From the NCBI GenBank assembly GCA_000318405.1, contig KB291794.1:1-64000 (forward strand): a DNA stretch of 64,000 nucleotides, written 5' to 3'. Under the pieces are notes generated by a model. It was not told where the DNA came from, searched no databases, and saw only the letters and a list, made by a program, of their open reading frames with translations. The position numbers were made by a program, and so were the translations under genes. Shown in pieces: positions 18,061-27,073 of this stretch. Source of the DNA: Brevundimonas diminuta 470-4 (GTDB lineage: Bacteria; Pseudomonadota; Alphaproteobacteria; Caulobacterales; Caulobacteraceae). Position 1 is the stretch's first letter; each line of letters begins with the position of its first letter.

Positions 18061-19913
18061 CGGTCGTCGTCCCGATCAGGGGCAGGCACGATGGCGTCGA
18101 TGATCTGGTCGAGCCAGTCGGCGACTTCGGTCTCGGTGGCGCCGATCTCGGGCGGCGGGCAGCCCTGTTCGGTGAACGCCTGAACCACGGACTCATAACT
18201 CATATCAGTATCCTCTAACGCAGGGGGGGCTGGGACGGGGGTGGCGGAGGCGAGCTCGGCCGCCACGGGCCGTCTCGGCGGGATCGGCGCCGGCCGTTGC
18301 CGGCGAGTGAAGACCCGCTCGCGGAAGAACCGGATCTTCTCGCCGCGCGCCGGCGGCATCCCGGCCTTGAGGACAATCAGGGTCCGGTCGGGGAGTTGCA
18401 TCAGCTCCTGGGGCATCATCAGCGCCCGGCGTTGATCGGATGTCGTCGTGCTGCGCCGGCCGGAACCGAGGCCCATGGGACGGCTGCTGCTGCGGGCCTG
18501 ATAGGTGTAGTAGCCGAGCCGGTCGCTCAGTTCCTGGGCCACCTTCAGCTCCTTCGGGGCGAAGACGACCTCGATCCCGCAGTTGGTCAGGATGTCCTCG
18601 GTCACGTCGGGGCCGTAGAGGGCCCGGAGCTGCGATGGGCTCTGGATCACCGGCAGAAGGCGAAAGCCGTAGCCGGCGAGGTAGGAGAAGGCGGCGGCGA
18701 GAATTGGCGCGCGGCCGAGCCGGGCGAACTCGTCCAGCAGAACCAGCACGGGACGATCGTCAGGGCCGGGCAGCCGGCGGCTGTTCAGGTCGACGAGTTG
18801 CTGGAAGAGCAGGCTGTAGAGCGGCGCCACCCGCAGCATGTTGTCGGGCGAGGCGCCCAGATAGAGCGACAAGCGGCCCTGACGCAGATCGCGCAGGTCA
18901 AAGTCGCTTGCAGAGGTCGCCGCATCGACGGCGGGGTTGAGCCACAATCCCATTCGACTGGTGATTGTCTGGCGGATGGATGCGAAGGTGTTTTCGCTCG
19001 AGCTGCAGAAATCCGTCAGGGCCGAGGCGCATCCGTTGGACAGCGGCGCTCCTGCCAGCGCGCGCGCCTTGATCAGGCCGGGGAACCTCTCTCTCGCATC
19101 GCCCTGAGTGAGCTGCCGGAAGATCTCGCCGAGCGAGAAGGGCAGATCGGCCGTCTCGGCCACATAGGCGCCGACGCCGATGAAGCCCGTTCGGGCCGCT
19201 TCCGACCAGAAGGGATCGGCGTGATCGTGGCCAGGAAACAGCATGACGGCCATGCGCTGGAGCTCGTCCAGGACGGCGGAGGCCGACGATCGTGTGATGT
19301 GCGCCAGAGGGTTGAAGCGCGCGGTTCGGCCGTCCGGGGCGAGGGGGTCGAACAGGAGAACCGTTTGACCGTCCGCGGCCCGAAACCCCGCTGTCGCCGA
19401 ATGGTTCTCGCGCTTGATGTCGAGGACAACGACCGAGCCCGGCCAGGTCAGGAGATTGGGAATGACGATCCCGACACCCTTGCCGGTCCGTGTCGGGGCG
19501 TAGAGCATCACATGCTCCGAGCCGCCGGCGATCAGCCATGAGCGACCGCGCCGACCGAGCAGGATGCCTTCGCGCGCCGCAAGTCCGGCCACCTTCAGAT
19601 CGCGCGTAGAGGCCCAGTGCGCCGCGCCATGAAGCGGACGGCGAATGCCCAGCGCAACCGCCGCGACGATGACGACGGCGAGGAGAATGCTGATCAGACC
19701 GCCGATCCGAAGCCAGCGCTGAAGGTTGGGGTCGGCGCGGTAATGCCATAGCCAGGCTGGGACCCGGGCGGGTTCGACGTCCGGGGACAGGCGCCCCACG
19801 CCGGCCAGCGCGATCATCGCGGTCGAGGTTCCGGCCACAAGCAGCAGGACCAGGAGACCGACAACGACGAGTGTCGCCCTAGCGGCCGGGTTGGCGTTTT
19901 CGAAGCGGGTCAT
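18057..19913 (-). CDS. traG: TraG/VirD4 type IV coupling protein
   Basis: This inner-membrane ATPase brings the relaxase-DNA complex to the secretion channel. Two N-terminal membrane segments lie at about 13-35 and 70-92, followed by Walker A YAPTRTGKGVG near 138-148 and VVVLDIKREN. A Walker B region LVLLDEFARLG and VIQSPSQL come later. The 618 residues look complete. GAGGT lies six bases upstream of the ATG at 19913, and the gene overlaps the end of virB11 by about 35 bases. The only coding gene of the transfer cluster after it is the LPD7 protein. Confidence 0.92.
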   Translation of the reverse strand: MTRFENANPAARATLVVVGLLVLLLVAGTSTAMIALAGVGRLSPDVEPARVPAWLWHYRADPNLQRWLRIGGLISILLAVVIVAAVALGIRRPLHGAAHWASTRDLKVAGLAAREGILLGRRGRSWLIAGGSEHVMLYAPTRTGKGVGIVIPNLLTWPGSVVVLDIKRENHSATAGFRAADGQTVLLFDPLAPDGRTARFNPLAHITRSSASAVLDELQRMAVMLFPGHDHADPFWSEAARTGFIGVGAYVAETADLPFSLGEIFRQLTQGDARERFPGLIKARALAGAPLSNGCASALTDFCSSSENTFASIRQTITSRMGLWLNPAVDAATSASDFDLRDLRQGRLSLYLGASPDNMLRVAPLYSLLFQQLVDLNSRRLPGPDDRPVLVLLDEFARLGRAPILAAAFSYLAGYGFRLLPVIQSPSQLRALYGPDVTEDILTNCGIEVVFAPKELKVAQELSDRLGYYTYQARSSSRPMGLGSGRRSTTTSDQRRALMMPQELMQLPDRTLIVLKAGMPPARGEKIRFFRERVFTRRQRPAPIPPRRPVAAELASATPVPAPPALEDTDMSYESVVQAFTEQGCPPPEIGATETEVADWLDQIIDAIVPAPDRDDDR

Positions 19914-20886
19914 GCCAGACCTCCGTCACCCGGAACCGGCCATCGGTCTTGCGCATCTGGACGACGATATCGACCAGCAGGTGCAGCAGGGCCCGAATGT
20001 CTTCCCGCGGCAGATCGCGGCCGCCCTCGGACTCGCGGACCAGCAGCGTCAGTTGCTCGAAGGCCAGGGACGCGCTGTCGGCGTGTACGGTCGTGATCGA
20101 GCCGGGGTGGCCGGAGTTGACGTTGCGAAGATAGAAGAAGGCCGTGCCGTCCCGCAGTTCCTGCAGCAGGATCCGGTCGGGCCGCATCCTGAGGGCGCTT
20201 TCGAGCAGGGATTTGGCGGTGACCTGCGCGAGACCCTGGCCTTCCTTGGAATAGGTCAGGTGGACGACGTTGCGGTGAGGCACGACGAGTTCGCGCGTGT
20301 CTTCGATCGTCAGCAGCCTCTCATGGTCGGGAATGGCCTCGACCAGACCCTTGGCGAAGGTGGTCTTGCCGGAGCCGGTGGCGCCGGAGACGAGGATGTT
20401 GCGCCGTGAGACCACGGCCAGTTTGAAGAAGGCCGACCAGTCTCCCGATCTTTTCAGGGCGAGGAGTTCGGCGTCGACCGGATCTGCAGACGCGTCATCC
20501 GCCGCGACGACCGCGTCGAACAATCCCCCGGTCGCAAAGGCGTCGAGACCGAACTGCCGGCGCGAGGGCTTACGGATGGTGAGGGACACCGTGCCGGTCG
20601 GGGCTGCGGGGGGAAGAACGATCTGGCATCGTTCGTCGCCGGGCAGGGTCGTCGAGCAGATCGGCCGTGCGTCGCTGACGTCCTGTTTGGTGAAGGCGGC
20701 GGCGGCGACGGCAAGCGTCCTGAGCCAGGCCTCAGTGAGCAGCGGCTCTTCATGCCAGCGCCACCGGCCCCCCTGTTCGATCCCGACCTCGCCGGGGCGG
20801 TTGATCACCAGTTCGGTCACGTCGTCTTGCGCGAGCAGAGGTCGCAGCGGCGCGAGGTAGTGTTCCAGGACAGCGCTGTCGTCCAT
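19879..20886 (-). CDS. virB11: VirB11/TrbB-type secretion ATPase
   Basis: This hexameric ATPase sits at the base of the type IV secretion system. The protein shows Walker A SGATGSGKTTFAKG near 166-179, the Asp box TIEDTREL, Walker B RPDRILLQELRDG and the His box SGHPGSITTVHADS. The length of 335 residues is normal, so this gene is intact. The ATG at 20886 overlaps the stop of the virB10 remnant by one base. A GTG one codon earlier is an alternative. It lies between the virB10 fragment and traG, the usual order. Confidence 0.92.
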   Translation of the reverse strand: MDDSAVLEHYLAPLRPLLAQDDVTELVINRPGEVGIEQGGRWRWHEEPLLTEAWLRTLAVAAAAFTKQDVSDARPICSTTLPGDERCQIVLPPAAPTGTVSLTIRKPSRRQFGLDAFATGGLFDAVVAADDASADPVDAELLALKRSGDWSAFFKLAVVSRRNILVSGATGSGKTTFAKGLVEAIPDHERLLTIEDTRELVVPHRNVVHLTYSKEGQGLAQVTAKSLLESALRMRPDRILLQELRDGTAFFYLRNVNSGHPGSITTVHADSASLAFEQLTLLVRESEGGRDLPREDIRALLHLLVDIVVQMRKTDGRFRVTEVWHDPLRKRQPGR

Positions 20887-21632
20887 CACCTTGCGCTCAG
20901 CCGATAGACACCGGCGAAGTTCAGGTCCTGGGCCACGAAAATAGAGACCTCGGCGCCCTGGGGTTTGCGCAGGGTCGCGGGGATATCGACCGAGTTCTGC
21001 AACGCGACGCCGGCCGCGTCCGACGGAGCCCGCGCGGTCTCGCGCACGGCGTCGTCACGTCCCACGGCGGCGTAGAGACCGTCGTCCACCAGCGACAGCA
21101 GGAGGGCGCCGCCGAACCGGTCCCAGAAATGGGTGTCCACGCGGCCGTCGAAGCCCGCGCGCCCGAGGGCGTCGGCGGCCGGAGATGCCAGGCCCACAGT
21201 GACGCCCGCAGGCGTGACCGCGCGGGTCCAAAGGACGAAGAGCCGATTGCGGCCCTGCTGCAGACCGCCCTGGTACTCGCCGAGCACCCTGGTACCGCGC
21301 TCCATCAGCACTACGGTTCCGCTCTCCGAGTAGACGTCGCGTGGCAGGATGCAGCTGACGAACCCGGGGGTCGCGCTGTCCATCGCCGTCTGGAGGATGC
21401 AGGGGATGGAGGCTCCCGCCGTCAGCAAAAGGTTACGATCCCCCAACTGGCCGGCGCGCGCCTCACGGATCGGCGAGGTCTGGCGCAAGCCGTCGAGCGG
21501 CGTGACGCGGGCCTGGATCGGCGCAGGGGGCCCGGGCGCAACGGCCGTAGCGGTCAGGCTGCCGGTCGGCGCGACGCCGGAGCCTTGGCGACTATAGGCG
21601 AGGACCGGGGACCGCCTCGCCTCGTCGATTAG
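20886..21632 (-). pseudogene. virB10: virB10 remnant, C-terminal domain only
   Basis: From LIDEARRSPVLAY onward the sequence is the conserved outer-membrane-complex domain of VirB10 (for example ILPRDVYSESGTVVLMERGTRVLGEY). The cytoplasmic tail, membrane helix and proline-rich linker that should precede it are absent. The reading frame joins straight onto the middle of virB6, in a different frame, at about 21630. Full VirB10 is close to 400 residues, and only about 248 codons remain. A TTG at 21488 or a nearby codon might still start translation, but the product could not span the inner membrane. This deletion also removed virB8 and virB9. Confidence 0.85.
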
Positions 21633-22323
21633 GGTCGCCGCCCTCGATCGCGCCCCACTGATCCCGGACCAGCGACAGGACGAGCTGGAAGATGGTGATG
21701 ATCAGGGCGAACAGGACCAGATAGTTCACCGCCTGGGACAGCCAGCCGAAGAAGAAGCGCCGCGTCGCGTCGAACAGGGCGCAAGCGATGAAGATGGGCC
21801 CGAGGGTGACCAGAAGGGCGAGCGCCAGTTTGGCGACAAGAACAACGCCGAAGCCGAGCGCGCAGGCCAGGGCGCCGACGATGAAGACGACCGCGGCGAC
21901 GATCCAGGGCGACAGGTCGAAGGCCGAGCCCTCGCTGCCGATCTTCTCTCCGAGATAGCCGGCGTAGGCGAGGAACTGGTCGAAGGCCGCGCCGACGTTC
22001 GGCGTCTCCGCACCGCTGATGGCCCGCGTCAGAAGGTTCGGCAGGTCGCGGAACAGCGGCTCGGTGACGAAGTCCGAATAGGCCGGGGGGGTGGCCAGCA
22101 CATAGATGAACAGCAGTTTGATCGCGCGGATTGCGAAATCCATGACCGGTTCGCTGATGGCGCCGCGGAAGATCGCGAAGCCGTAGAGGACGATGTAGAG
22201 GACCAGGGCGATGCGCAGCGGGCCTTCGACCTCGGCGATCACCGCGCCCAGCCGGTCCCCGAGGAAGGCGCTCAGCCTTTCGTCGAGGAAGACATAGGCC
22301 GGCTCGAAGACGCGAAACGACAT
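21592..22323 (-). CDS. virB6: VirB6-like channel protein, truncated at the C-terminus
   Basis: VirB6 is the polytopic inner-membrane component of the conjugation channel. Several hydrophobic segments are visible (IALVLYIVLYGFAIF, IVAAVVFIVGALACALGFGVVL, LALALLVTLGPIFIACALF, LVLFALIITIFQLVLSLV). The family-typical reading ends at QWGAIEGGDP. It is followed by about 12 unrelated residues, produced because the frame enters virB10 DNA, and then a stop. The 243 residues compare with about 300-350 expected. The start at 22323 is standard, ten bases after the lipoprotein gene. The protein is probably non-functional. Confidence 0.85.
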   Translation of the reverse strand: MSFRVFEPAYVFLDERLSAFLGDRLGAVIAEVEGPLRIALVLYIVLYGFAIFRGAISEPVMDFAIRAIKLLFIYVLATPPAYSDFVTEPLFRDLPNLLTRAISGAETPNVGAAFDQFLAYAGYLGEKIGSEGSAFDLSPWIVAAVVFIVGALACALGFGVVLVAKLALALLVTLGPIFIACALFDATRRFFFGWLSQAVNYLVLFALIITIFQLVLSLVRDQWGAIEGGDPNRRGEAVPGPRL

Positions 22324-22332
22324 GGCGACCTC

Positions 22333-22545
22333 CTAAAAGCCACGCCGGTAGGCGGCGATCCGGTCGTCCCGCCGGACCTCGGCGAGACGCGCCTGGGCGG
22401 CGTCACAGCCGTGCCGGCGGCCGCCGCGTTTGCAGTCCTCGACGGCCGCCTCGAGGGCGGCGCGATCCGGGCGCGGCTCAGCCCTGGGAGCTTCCGGCTC
22501 GCCGCAACCTGCGAGCAGGCCGAGCAGGACCAGGGCGGCTTTCAC
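22333..22545 (-). CDS. Small EexN/VirB7-type lipoprotein
   Basis: This 70-residue lipoprotein has a signal with lipobox LLAGC (Cys14), then a charged segment with two cysteines (EDCKRGGRRHGC) and DAAQARLAEV. Small lipoproteins at this point of VirB operons are either VirB7-like channel parts or EexN-like entry-exclusion proteins that stop transfer between like donors. The two-cysteine pattern favours EexN. It overlaps the virB5 stop by four bases. Confidence 0.75.
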   Translation of the reverse strand: MKAALVLLGLLAGCGEPEAPRAEPRPDRAALEAAVEDCKRGGRRHGCDAAQARLAEVRRDDRIAAYRRGF

Positions 22546-23246
22546 TGAAAGGCCTGACGGTAGGCGTCCATCCGGGCCGACCGTTCCGCGGCGATCCGCT
22601 CCCGTGCCCGCTGGTCCTCGAGACGGGCTTCGGCGGCCTGGGTCAGGGCCAGGCCCTGCAGCCGGACCTGTTCGTTCTGGATCAGGGCCTGCTCCGCCGC
22701 GAGCCGGGCGTTCAGGTCCATCACGGCCCGCGCGTTCGGCGCGGTGTCGAGCGCTCGACGCAGCTCCTCCAGGCCTTCGAGACGATCGGTCGCCGCCCGG
22801 TCGACGGTCTCGCCGATCGCCAGATCACGGGCGGTCCGCGCGCCGGCCCTCTCCAGGGCTTCGGCGGCGGCGGACGGCGCGTCAGGCGTATAGACGCGGG
22901 TCTCGCGGCGGATTGCGTCGGCGCGCTCGGCCAGTTCGCCGAGCGCCGACAGATCCCCGTCGGCGGCCGACCGGAGCGTCGCCATGTCCGGCAGCGGATT
23001 GCGGATCTCCGGCAGACCCAGCCGCTCCGCGATCGCATTGACGTTGGACAGCTCGTTGAGGCTGGCAAACAATTCCTGTCCCTGCTGGACTTGGGCCTTC
23101 AAGCTGTCGAGCTGTTCGATCGCGGTCCTCGCGTCCTGAATCATCTGCGCCAGCGACCGCGGGTCATGCACCAGTGTCTGGGCCTGGGCCGGAACGGCCG
23201 TCATCGCGGTCAGGGCGACGGCGATCGGAAGGATGGAGCGTCTCAT
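22542..23246 (-). CDS. virB5: VirB5-type pilus-associated protein
   Basis: This 234-residue secreted protein begins with a clear signal peptide (cleavage near AQA-QTLV at about 23). The rest is helical and coiled, rich in Ala, Arg, Gln and Glu (SLAQMIQDARTAIEQLDSLKAQVQQ), as in the minor pilin VirB5/TrbJ. The ATG overlaps the virB4 stop by four bases. Length and composition look normal, so this component appears intact. Confidence 0.85.
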   Translation of the reverse strand: MRRSILPIAVALTAMTAVPAQAQTLVHDPRSLAQMIQDARTAIEQLDSLKAQVQQGQELFASLNELSNVNAIAERLGLPEIRNPLPDMATLRSAADGDLSALGELAERADAIRRETRVYTPDAPSAAAEALERAGARTARDLAIGETVDRAATDRLEGLEELRRALDTAPNARAVMDLNARLAAEQALIQNEQVRLQGLALTQAAEARLEDQRARERIAAERSARMDAYRQAFQ

Positions 23247-25360
23247 GTCAGTCTCCTCTGGGAATGGAAGGGGCCCCGCCAGTCGGCGTAGTCGTCCCCG
23301 GTCTCGGCTCTCAGCCGGTCAAGAAGGGCGACGGTTTCGGATCGTCCGGACAGGACGGCCAGCGCGTCATCGAGGCCCTTGAGGTCAAGCTCCACGACCA
23401 CGCTGTCGTGACCCTGTTTGACCAGGAAGCGATGGGACTCCGGCGTCAGCTCGTCCCGGATCAGTCGGAACTCCTCCTCGCTCAGGCCGAAGCCTTCGAC
23501 ATAGTCGCGGGCCTGGCCGTGGGCGTTCGGCAGGAAAATCTTGGTCGCGCACTGTTCGAGGATGGTGTGGGCGATGGGCGAGCGCAGCGCGTCGGCCGGG
23601 GACTGGGTGCCGAACACCATCAGGGCGTTCTGCTTGCGCCAGGTCTTCAGGCCGTCCTGGGCCAGGTCGGTGAAGGCGGCGTCGCCCAGCACCTTCCAGA
23701 ACTCGTCGATGTCGAGGACGAGCCGGCGGCCAAGGGCGGCGACCGCTTCGTCAATGGCGCGCGCTTCCGGGACCGACAGGGTCTGGTTCGGTCGGGCGAC
23801 CAGGGTCCGCACGAGCCGGCTGAGGAAGGCGCGATTGGCGGGTGACGGCTCCAACGCCTTGAAGGGTGCGAACCCTGTGGGCACGCCGTTGCGCAGGGCC
23901 AGATAGGTGCCGCCGCAGGCCCGAACGAAGATCTCGGCGCCCCGGTCCTTGTCGATAAACAGCTGCTGGGCGTCGAACCGCTCCAGCTGCGCCAGCATGA
24001 AGTTCTGGACGACCGTCTTGCCCGACCCGGAGGGGCCGCAGATGAAGGTGTGGCCGAGATCGCCGACGTGGAAGTTGAAGTAGAAAGGGGATCCGGCTGT
24101 CGTGCGCAGCGTCGCCACCGCCGATCCCCAGTGATTGCCGTGTGGCTTTCCGACGGGATAGGCATGGAAAGGCGCGAGGGCGGCGAAGTTGCGTGAGGTG
24201 ATCGCGGCCGGACGCGTGCGTCGCGCGAAGCCGCCGGGGAACTGGGACCAGAAGGCGGCCTCGAGGCCGAGGTCCTCGCGGGCGACGACCAGGCCGGAGT
24301 CAGCCAGATGCGCTCGCGCCTTCGAAAGATGGTCGGCCAGGGCTGCGGGAGTGTCGCCGTAGACCAGGACGGACGCCTGGTGTTCGCCGAGCACGAACCG
24401 GTTGCTGACCAGATCGTCCAGAGCGTCCGAAAGGCCGTCGATCTGTGAAGCGGCGCGGTCACGCGCGGAGACCATCTGGTTCTGCTTGCGCTCCATCACC
24501 GAACGCCCGGCCGCCTTGGACAGGAAGGCGAAGGACTGGGTCATGACGAAACCGAATGGCGCGCTCAGCAGCGCGTTCCACAGTCCGGGCCGGGTCGAGG
24601 CCGGATATTCCTTGATGGCGAGGACGCCGGCGTAACGGCCTCCGTCGACGTCCCGAAGCTCCAGGATTTCGCGTCCAAAGATGACCCGCACCGTATGAAC
24701 CGCGGATCCGAGATGGCCGTAGACGATGGGGACCCGTCCCGGCCGGCCGGTGAGGACGAGCCGAACCAGCTCCATCGGTTCGGAGCACCAGATGTCGCCG
24801 TGTTGGTACAGGCCAAGGCGGCGCGGCGCATAGCGGCCGAGATACTGCTCAAGATCACGCGCGGCGTCCTCGAGCCGCTTGATCTGTTCGGGGGCGACCT
24901 CCGTGTCCTGACGGCGGGCTGTCTGCAGGCGACGCATGAGCGCCGCAGCGCGATCGCCGGGATCACGGCCGGGATGGAGCACCAGGGTGACAAAGAGTTC
25001 GTTGACGAACAGCCGCCGGCCTCCGAGCCGCGCTTCGTAGGCCTGGCTCAGATCGCGTGCGAAGTCGGAGCGGAACCCGCCCATGACCTCGGGCTGGACC
25101 TCGCGCCGGACGATGTGGTGCCAGACGGCCAATCGGTCGTCGGCCAGGTTGCGCCAGGTCTGGTTGAGCTTGACGTGCCAGTCGTTCAGATCGCGCGGGT
25201 CAGCGGTCTCGAACGCCGCGCCCTGAAGCTCGAAGGCGATCATCAGCGCCCCGCTATCTAGCGTGACGATGTGGTCCGAGGCGTGGCGCGCATAGGGCAG
25301 GCCGGCCAGGGCGTCGCCTTCCCTGCGCAGAGGCGACGGCGAGAGACGGAGCTCACCCAC
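23243..25360 (-). CDS. virB4: VirB4-type ATPase with an internal deletion
   Basis: VirB4 powers pilus assembly and substrate transfer. The N-terminal CagE/TrbE domain is normal and Walker A is present in FICGPSGSGKTVVQNF. The Walker B-type segment VLDIDEFWKVLGD and the later TWRKQNALMVFGTQSP are also present. Between RAIDEAVAALGR and RLVLDIDEFW the roughly 90 residues found in other family members are missing. The protein is 705 residues instead of about 800. The frame is kept, so this is an in-frame deletion. GTG at 25360 with GGGAG upstream is preferred as start over a TTG at 25393. ATPase function is doubtful. Confidence 0.85.
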   Translation of the reverse strand: MGELRLSPSPLRREGDALAGLPYARHASDHIVTLDSGALMIAFELQGAAFETADPRDLNDWHVKLNQTWRNLADDRLAVWHHIVRREVQPEVMGGFRSDFARDLSQAYEARLGGRRLFVNELFVTLVLHPGRDPGDRAAALMRRLQTARRQDTEVAPEQIKRLEDAARDLEQYLGRYAPRRLGLYQHGDIWCSEPMELVRLVLTGRPGRVPIVYGHLGSAVHTVRVIFGREILELRDVDGGRYAGVLAIKEYPASTRPGLWNALLSAPFGFVMTQSFAFLSKAAGRSVMERKQNQMVSARDRAASQIDGLSDALDDLVSNRFVLGEHQASVLVYGDTPAALADHLSKARAHLADSGLVVAREDLGLEAAFWSQFPGGFARRTRPAAITSRNFAALAPFHAYPVGKPHGNHWGSAVATLRTTAGSPFYFNFHVGDLGHTFICGPSGSGKTVVQNFMLAQLERFDAQQLFIDKDRGAEIFVRACGGTYLALRNGVPTGFAPFKALEPSPANRAFLSRLVRTLVARPNQTLSVPEARAIDEAVAALGRRLVLDIDEFWKVLGDAAFTDLAQDGLKTWRKQNALMVFGTQSPADALRSPIAHTILEQCATKIFLPNAHGQARDYVEGFGLSEEEFRLIRDELTPESHRFLVKQGHDSVVVELDLKGLDDALAVLSGRSETVALLDRLRAETGDDYADWRGPFHSQRRLT

Positions 25361-25688
25361 GGACCAGCTCCCTTGCGCTGTAACGCCGGACAAGAGGGAG
25401 CGGGGTCGCCGAGCTGCCGCCCCACAGGGCGCCGTTGCGGGACCGGCCCTTGGTGTCGACGAAGACCAGCAGAAGCCGGAAGGCGTTGTGATCCACCTTG
25501 CAGATCGCCCGGAAGACCAGATGCAGGGCCGGGGCGATCAGCAGATAGAGCAGGCTGCCCCCGACGAGAAAGGCCAGGCCGGAGATCATGACGTTGACGC
25601 CCATGGCCTCCATGGGCACGCCCAGGATCATCGCCGGCCGAGTGCAGGCGAGGAAGAGAGGCTCTTCGATCAGTCGTTCCTCAGCCAT
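25353..25688 (-). CDS. virB3: VirB3-type membrane protein
   Basis: This 111-residue inner-membrane protein carries the VirB3 signature: EEPLFLACTRPAMILGVPMEA, two adjacent hydrophobic segments (about 31-58) and the basic tail. VirB3 links the pilin and VirB4. It overlaps virB4 by eight bases and the preceding small membrane gene by eight bases. It looks intact. Confidence 0.88.
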   Translation of the reverse strand: MAEERLIEEPLFLACTRPAMILGVPMEAMGVNVMISGLAFLVGGSLLYLLIAPALHLVFRAICKVDHNAFRLLLVFVDTKGRSRNGALWGGSSATPLPLVRRYSARELVRG

Positions 25689-25860
25689 GGTTCGCCCCGC
25701 TCAGGACCAGGGCGGCTTTCGCCACGGCGAGACCGACCAGACCGCCGCCCAGAGCCTGGGCGAAGCGTGCTGGCGAGATCAGCCGGACGCCGAGCATCAG
25801 CGTCAGCGCCAGGCCGCCGGCGATCCCCGCGACGATCAGACAGGCATCGGCCCGGGCCAT
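25681..25860 (-). CDS. Small membrane protein between virB2 and virB3
   Basis: This 59-residue protein has two hydrophobic segments (ACLIVAGIAGGLALTLMLGV and ALGGGLVGLAVAKAALVL). It starts with an ATG that overlaps the virB2 stop by one base and overlaps virB3 by eight, so it is part of the operon. No counterpart is present in the classical Agrobacterium virB order. It might be a second pilin-like or assembly protein. I do not recognise a family. Confidence 0.65.
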   Translation of the reverse strand: MARADACLIVAGIAGGLALTLMLGVRLISPARFAQALGGGLVGLAVAKAALVLSGANHG

Positions 25861-26159
25861 CAGGCGCCGCCCGTGATCAGGCCGACGATCTCGGCGGCGC
25901 CGAAGACCACCACGATGCCGAGAATGACGATGGCGGCGCGCCGCAGATCGAACAGGCCGAACATCCACAGGATGCCGACGATGACGACCGCCAGGATGGC
26001 CAACAGCCTGGCCGTGTTGCCGGTCAGCATGTCGACCACGTTCTGCAGCAGGCCCTCGACATTGGCCGAGGCGAAGGCGGGCTGCACCGACATCAGGGTT
26101 GTCGCCAGGGCGATCGCTCCGACCGCGCATTGGCGGCGTCGAATGGGGGACAGGGTCAC
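25860..26159 (-). CDS. virB2: VirB2-type major pilin
   Basis: This 99-residue prepilin has an N-terminal signal ending near AFA-SANVEG, then two hydrophobic segments (LLAILAVVIVGILWMFGLF and AAIVILGIVVVFGAAEIVGLI), the VirB2/TrbC pattern. The GTG start overlaps the virB1 stop by four bases. The gene looks intact. Confidence 0.88.
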   Translation of the reverse strand: MTLSPIRRRQCAVGAIALATTLMSVQPAFASANVEGLLQNVVDMLTGNTARLLAILAVVIVGILWMFGLFDLRRAAIVILGIVVVFGAAEIVGLITGGA

Positions 26160-26794
26160 GGGTTGACGCTCCAGGTTTGGGTCTGTGAGGCGGGGGCGAA
26201 GAGGACGATCGCGCTGGCGGTGGCGCGCGCGAACACGTCCCAGGCGGCGGGTGGCGCGACGGGGTCTGGCGCCACCTGATCGGGGAGTGAGCCTGATGCG
26301 GCTTCGGATAGCGGCGGCGCGGAGACGGCCAGGCCCAGGCGCGCCGCGGACGCTTCCACGCGCGCGACATAGCCGTTGCGAAAGCCGCGATCGGGATGAC
26401 CGGTGTTGTATCGGGACAGGGCCACGCGCAGGGCCTGCTGACGGTCAAAGGCCGTCGATGCGGGATCGAAGCCGGCGCGCAGCACGGTCCCTGCGGCGGT
26501 CAGGTTGCGGCAGGGGTCGAAGGCGTCCTCTACACTCAGACGCAGCCATCCGAGATTGCTGGAGTTGATCTGGGCGAGACCGAGATCGATGTTGGCGCCC
26601 GAGGCGATCAGGCGGCGCGCGACCCGCCCCGCTTCCTCGCGGGTCCTGGGCTGGCGCACGGCGGCGCCGCGATTGACGCCGATCGCCAGGGGATTGAAGC
26701 GGCTTTCCGTATGGACGATCGCGGCCAGGGTCTGCGGCGAGACGCCGGGCGCGCACTGGGCGGAAAGGGCGAGGACGAGGGCGAGATCGAGCAA
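26156..26794 (-). CDS. virB1: VirB1-type lytic transglycosylase
   Basis: This protein opens the peptidoglycan for pilus assembly. The transglycosylase fold is visible: catalytic Glu30 in AAIVHTESRFNPLAIG, then NIDLGLAQINSSNLGWL and ALSRYNTGH. The 212 residues are normal. The start is a TTG at 26794 with GGAG eight bases upstream. It is the first gene of the conjugation operon on this strand. The expected genes further upstream are replaced by the lasso-peptide locus, suggesting a junction just beyond. Confidence 0.88.
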   Translation of the reverse strand: MLDLALVLALSAQCAPGVSPQTLAAIVHTESRFNPLAIGVNRGAAVRQPRTREEAGRVARRLIASGANIDLGLAQINSSNLGWLRLSVEDAFDPCRNLTAAGTVLRAGFDPASTAFDRQQALRVALSRYNTGHPDRGFRNGYVARVEASAARLGLAVSAPPLSEAASGSLPDQVAPDPVAPPAAWDVFARATASAIVLFAPASQTQTWSVNP

Positions 26795-27073
26795 GGCAGG
26801 GCTCCGTTAAGAGCCGTCAGCAGACCCCATCGGCAGCGCCCAATCGATCCGTCAGGGCGCCACCGCAGACTTCCGCGGCGAAGGTGCGCCGCTCGCTTTC
26901 GCGGCGGTCGTCCCCGACAAGCCGGGCTACGGCCTGGACGCGGGTTCTGACACCCAGCGTCCTGCAGGCGAGCAGGATATCTCCTCGTCGACAGCAGCGA
27001 CGCGACGCCATGCGATCGGGACCGCCTTGATCACGTCCGCCAACAGCTCCTGAGAGCAGGTTGGCGATCGGCT
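26795..27073. other. Junction between conjugation operon and lasso-peptide locus
   Basis: No complete gene was recognised here. On the plus strand the lasso cyclase frame stays open from 26951, and its translation (YLLVDSSDATPCDRDRL, then LRAGWRSALIVDD) looks like genuine cyclase N-terminus, but it contains no ATG, GTG or TTG before 27074. This suggests that the true start was lost at a deletion or insertion joint near 26950-26980. The joint would also have removed the precursor and leader-peptidase genes. Confidence 0.5.

Noticed and set aside
18297-19541. Open plus-strand reading of 414 codons inside traG
   Set aside because: Antisense to a full-length coupling protein with intact motifs.
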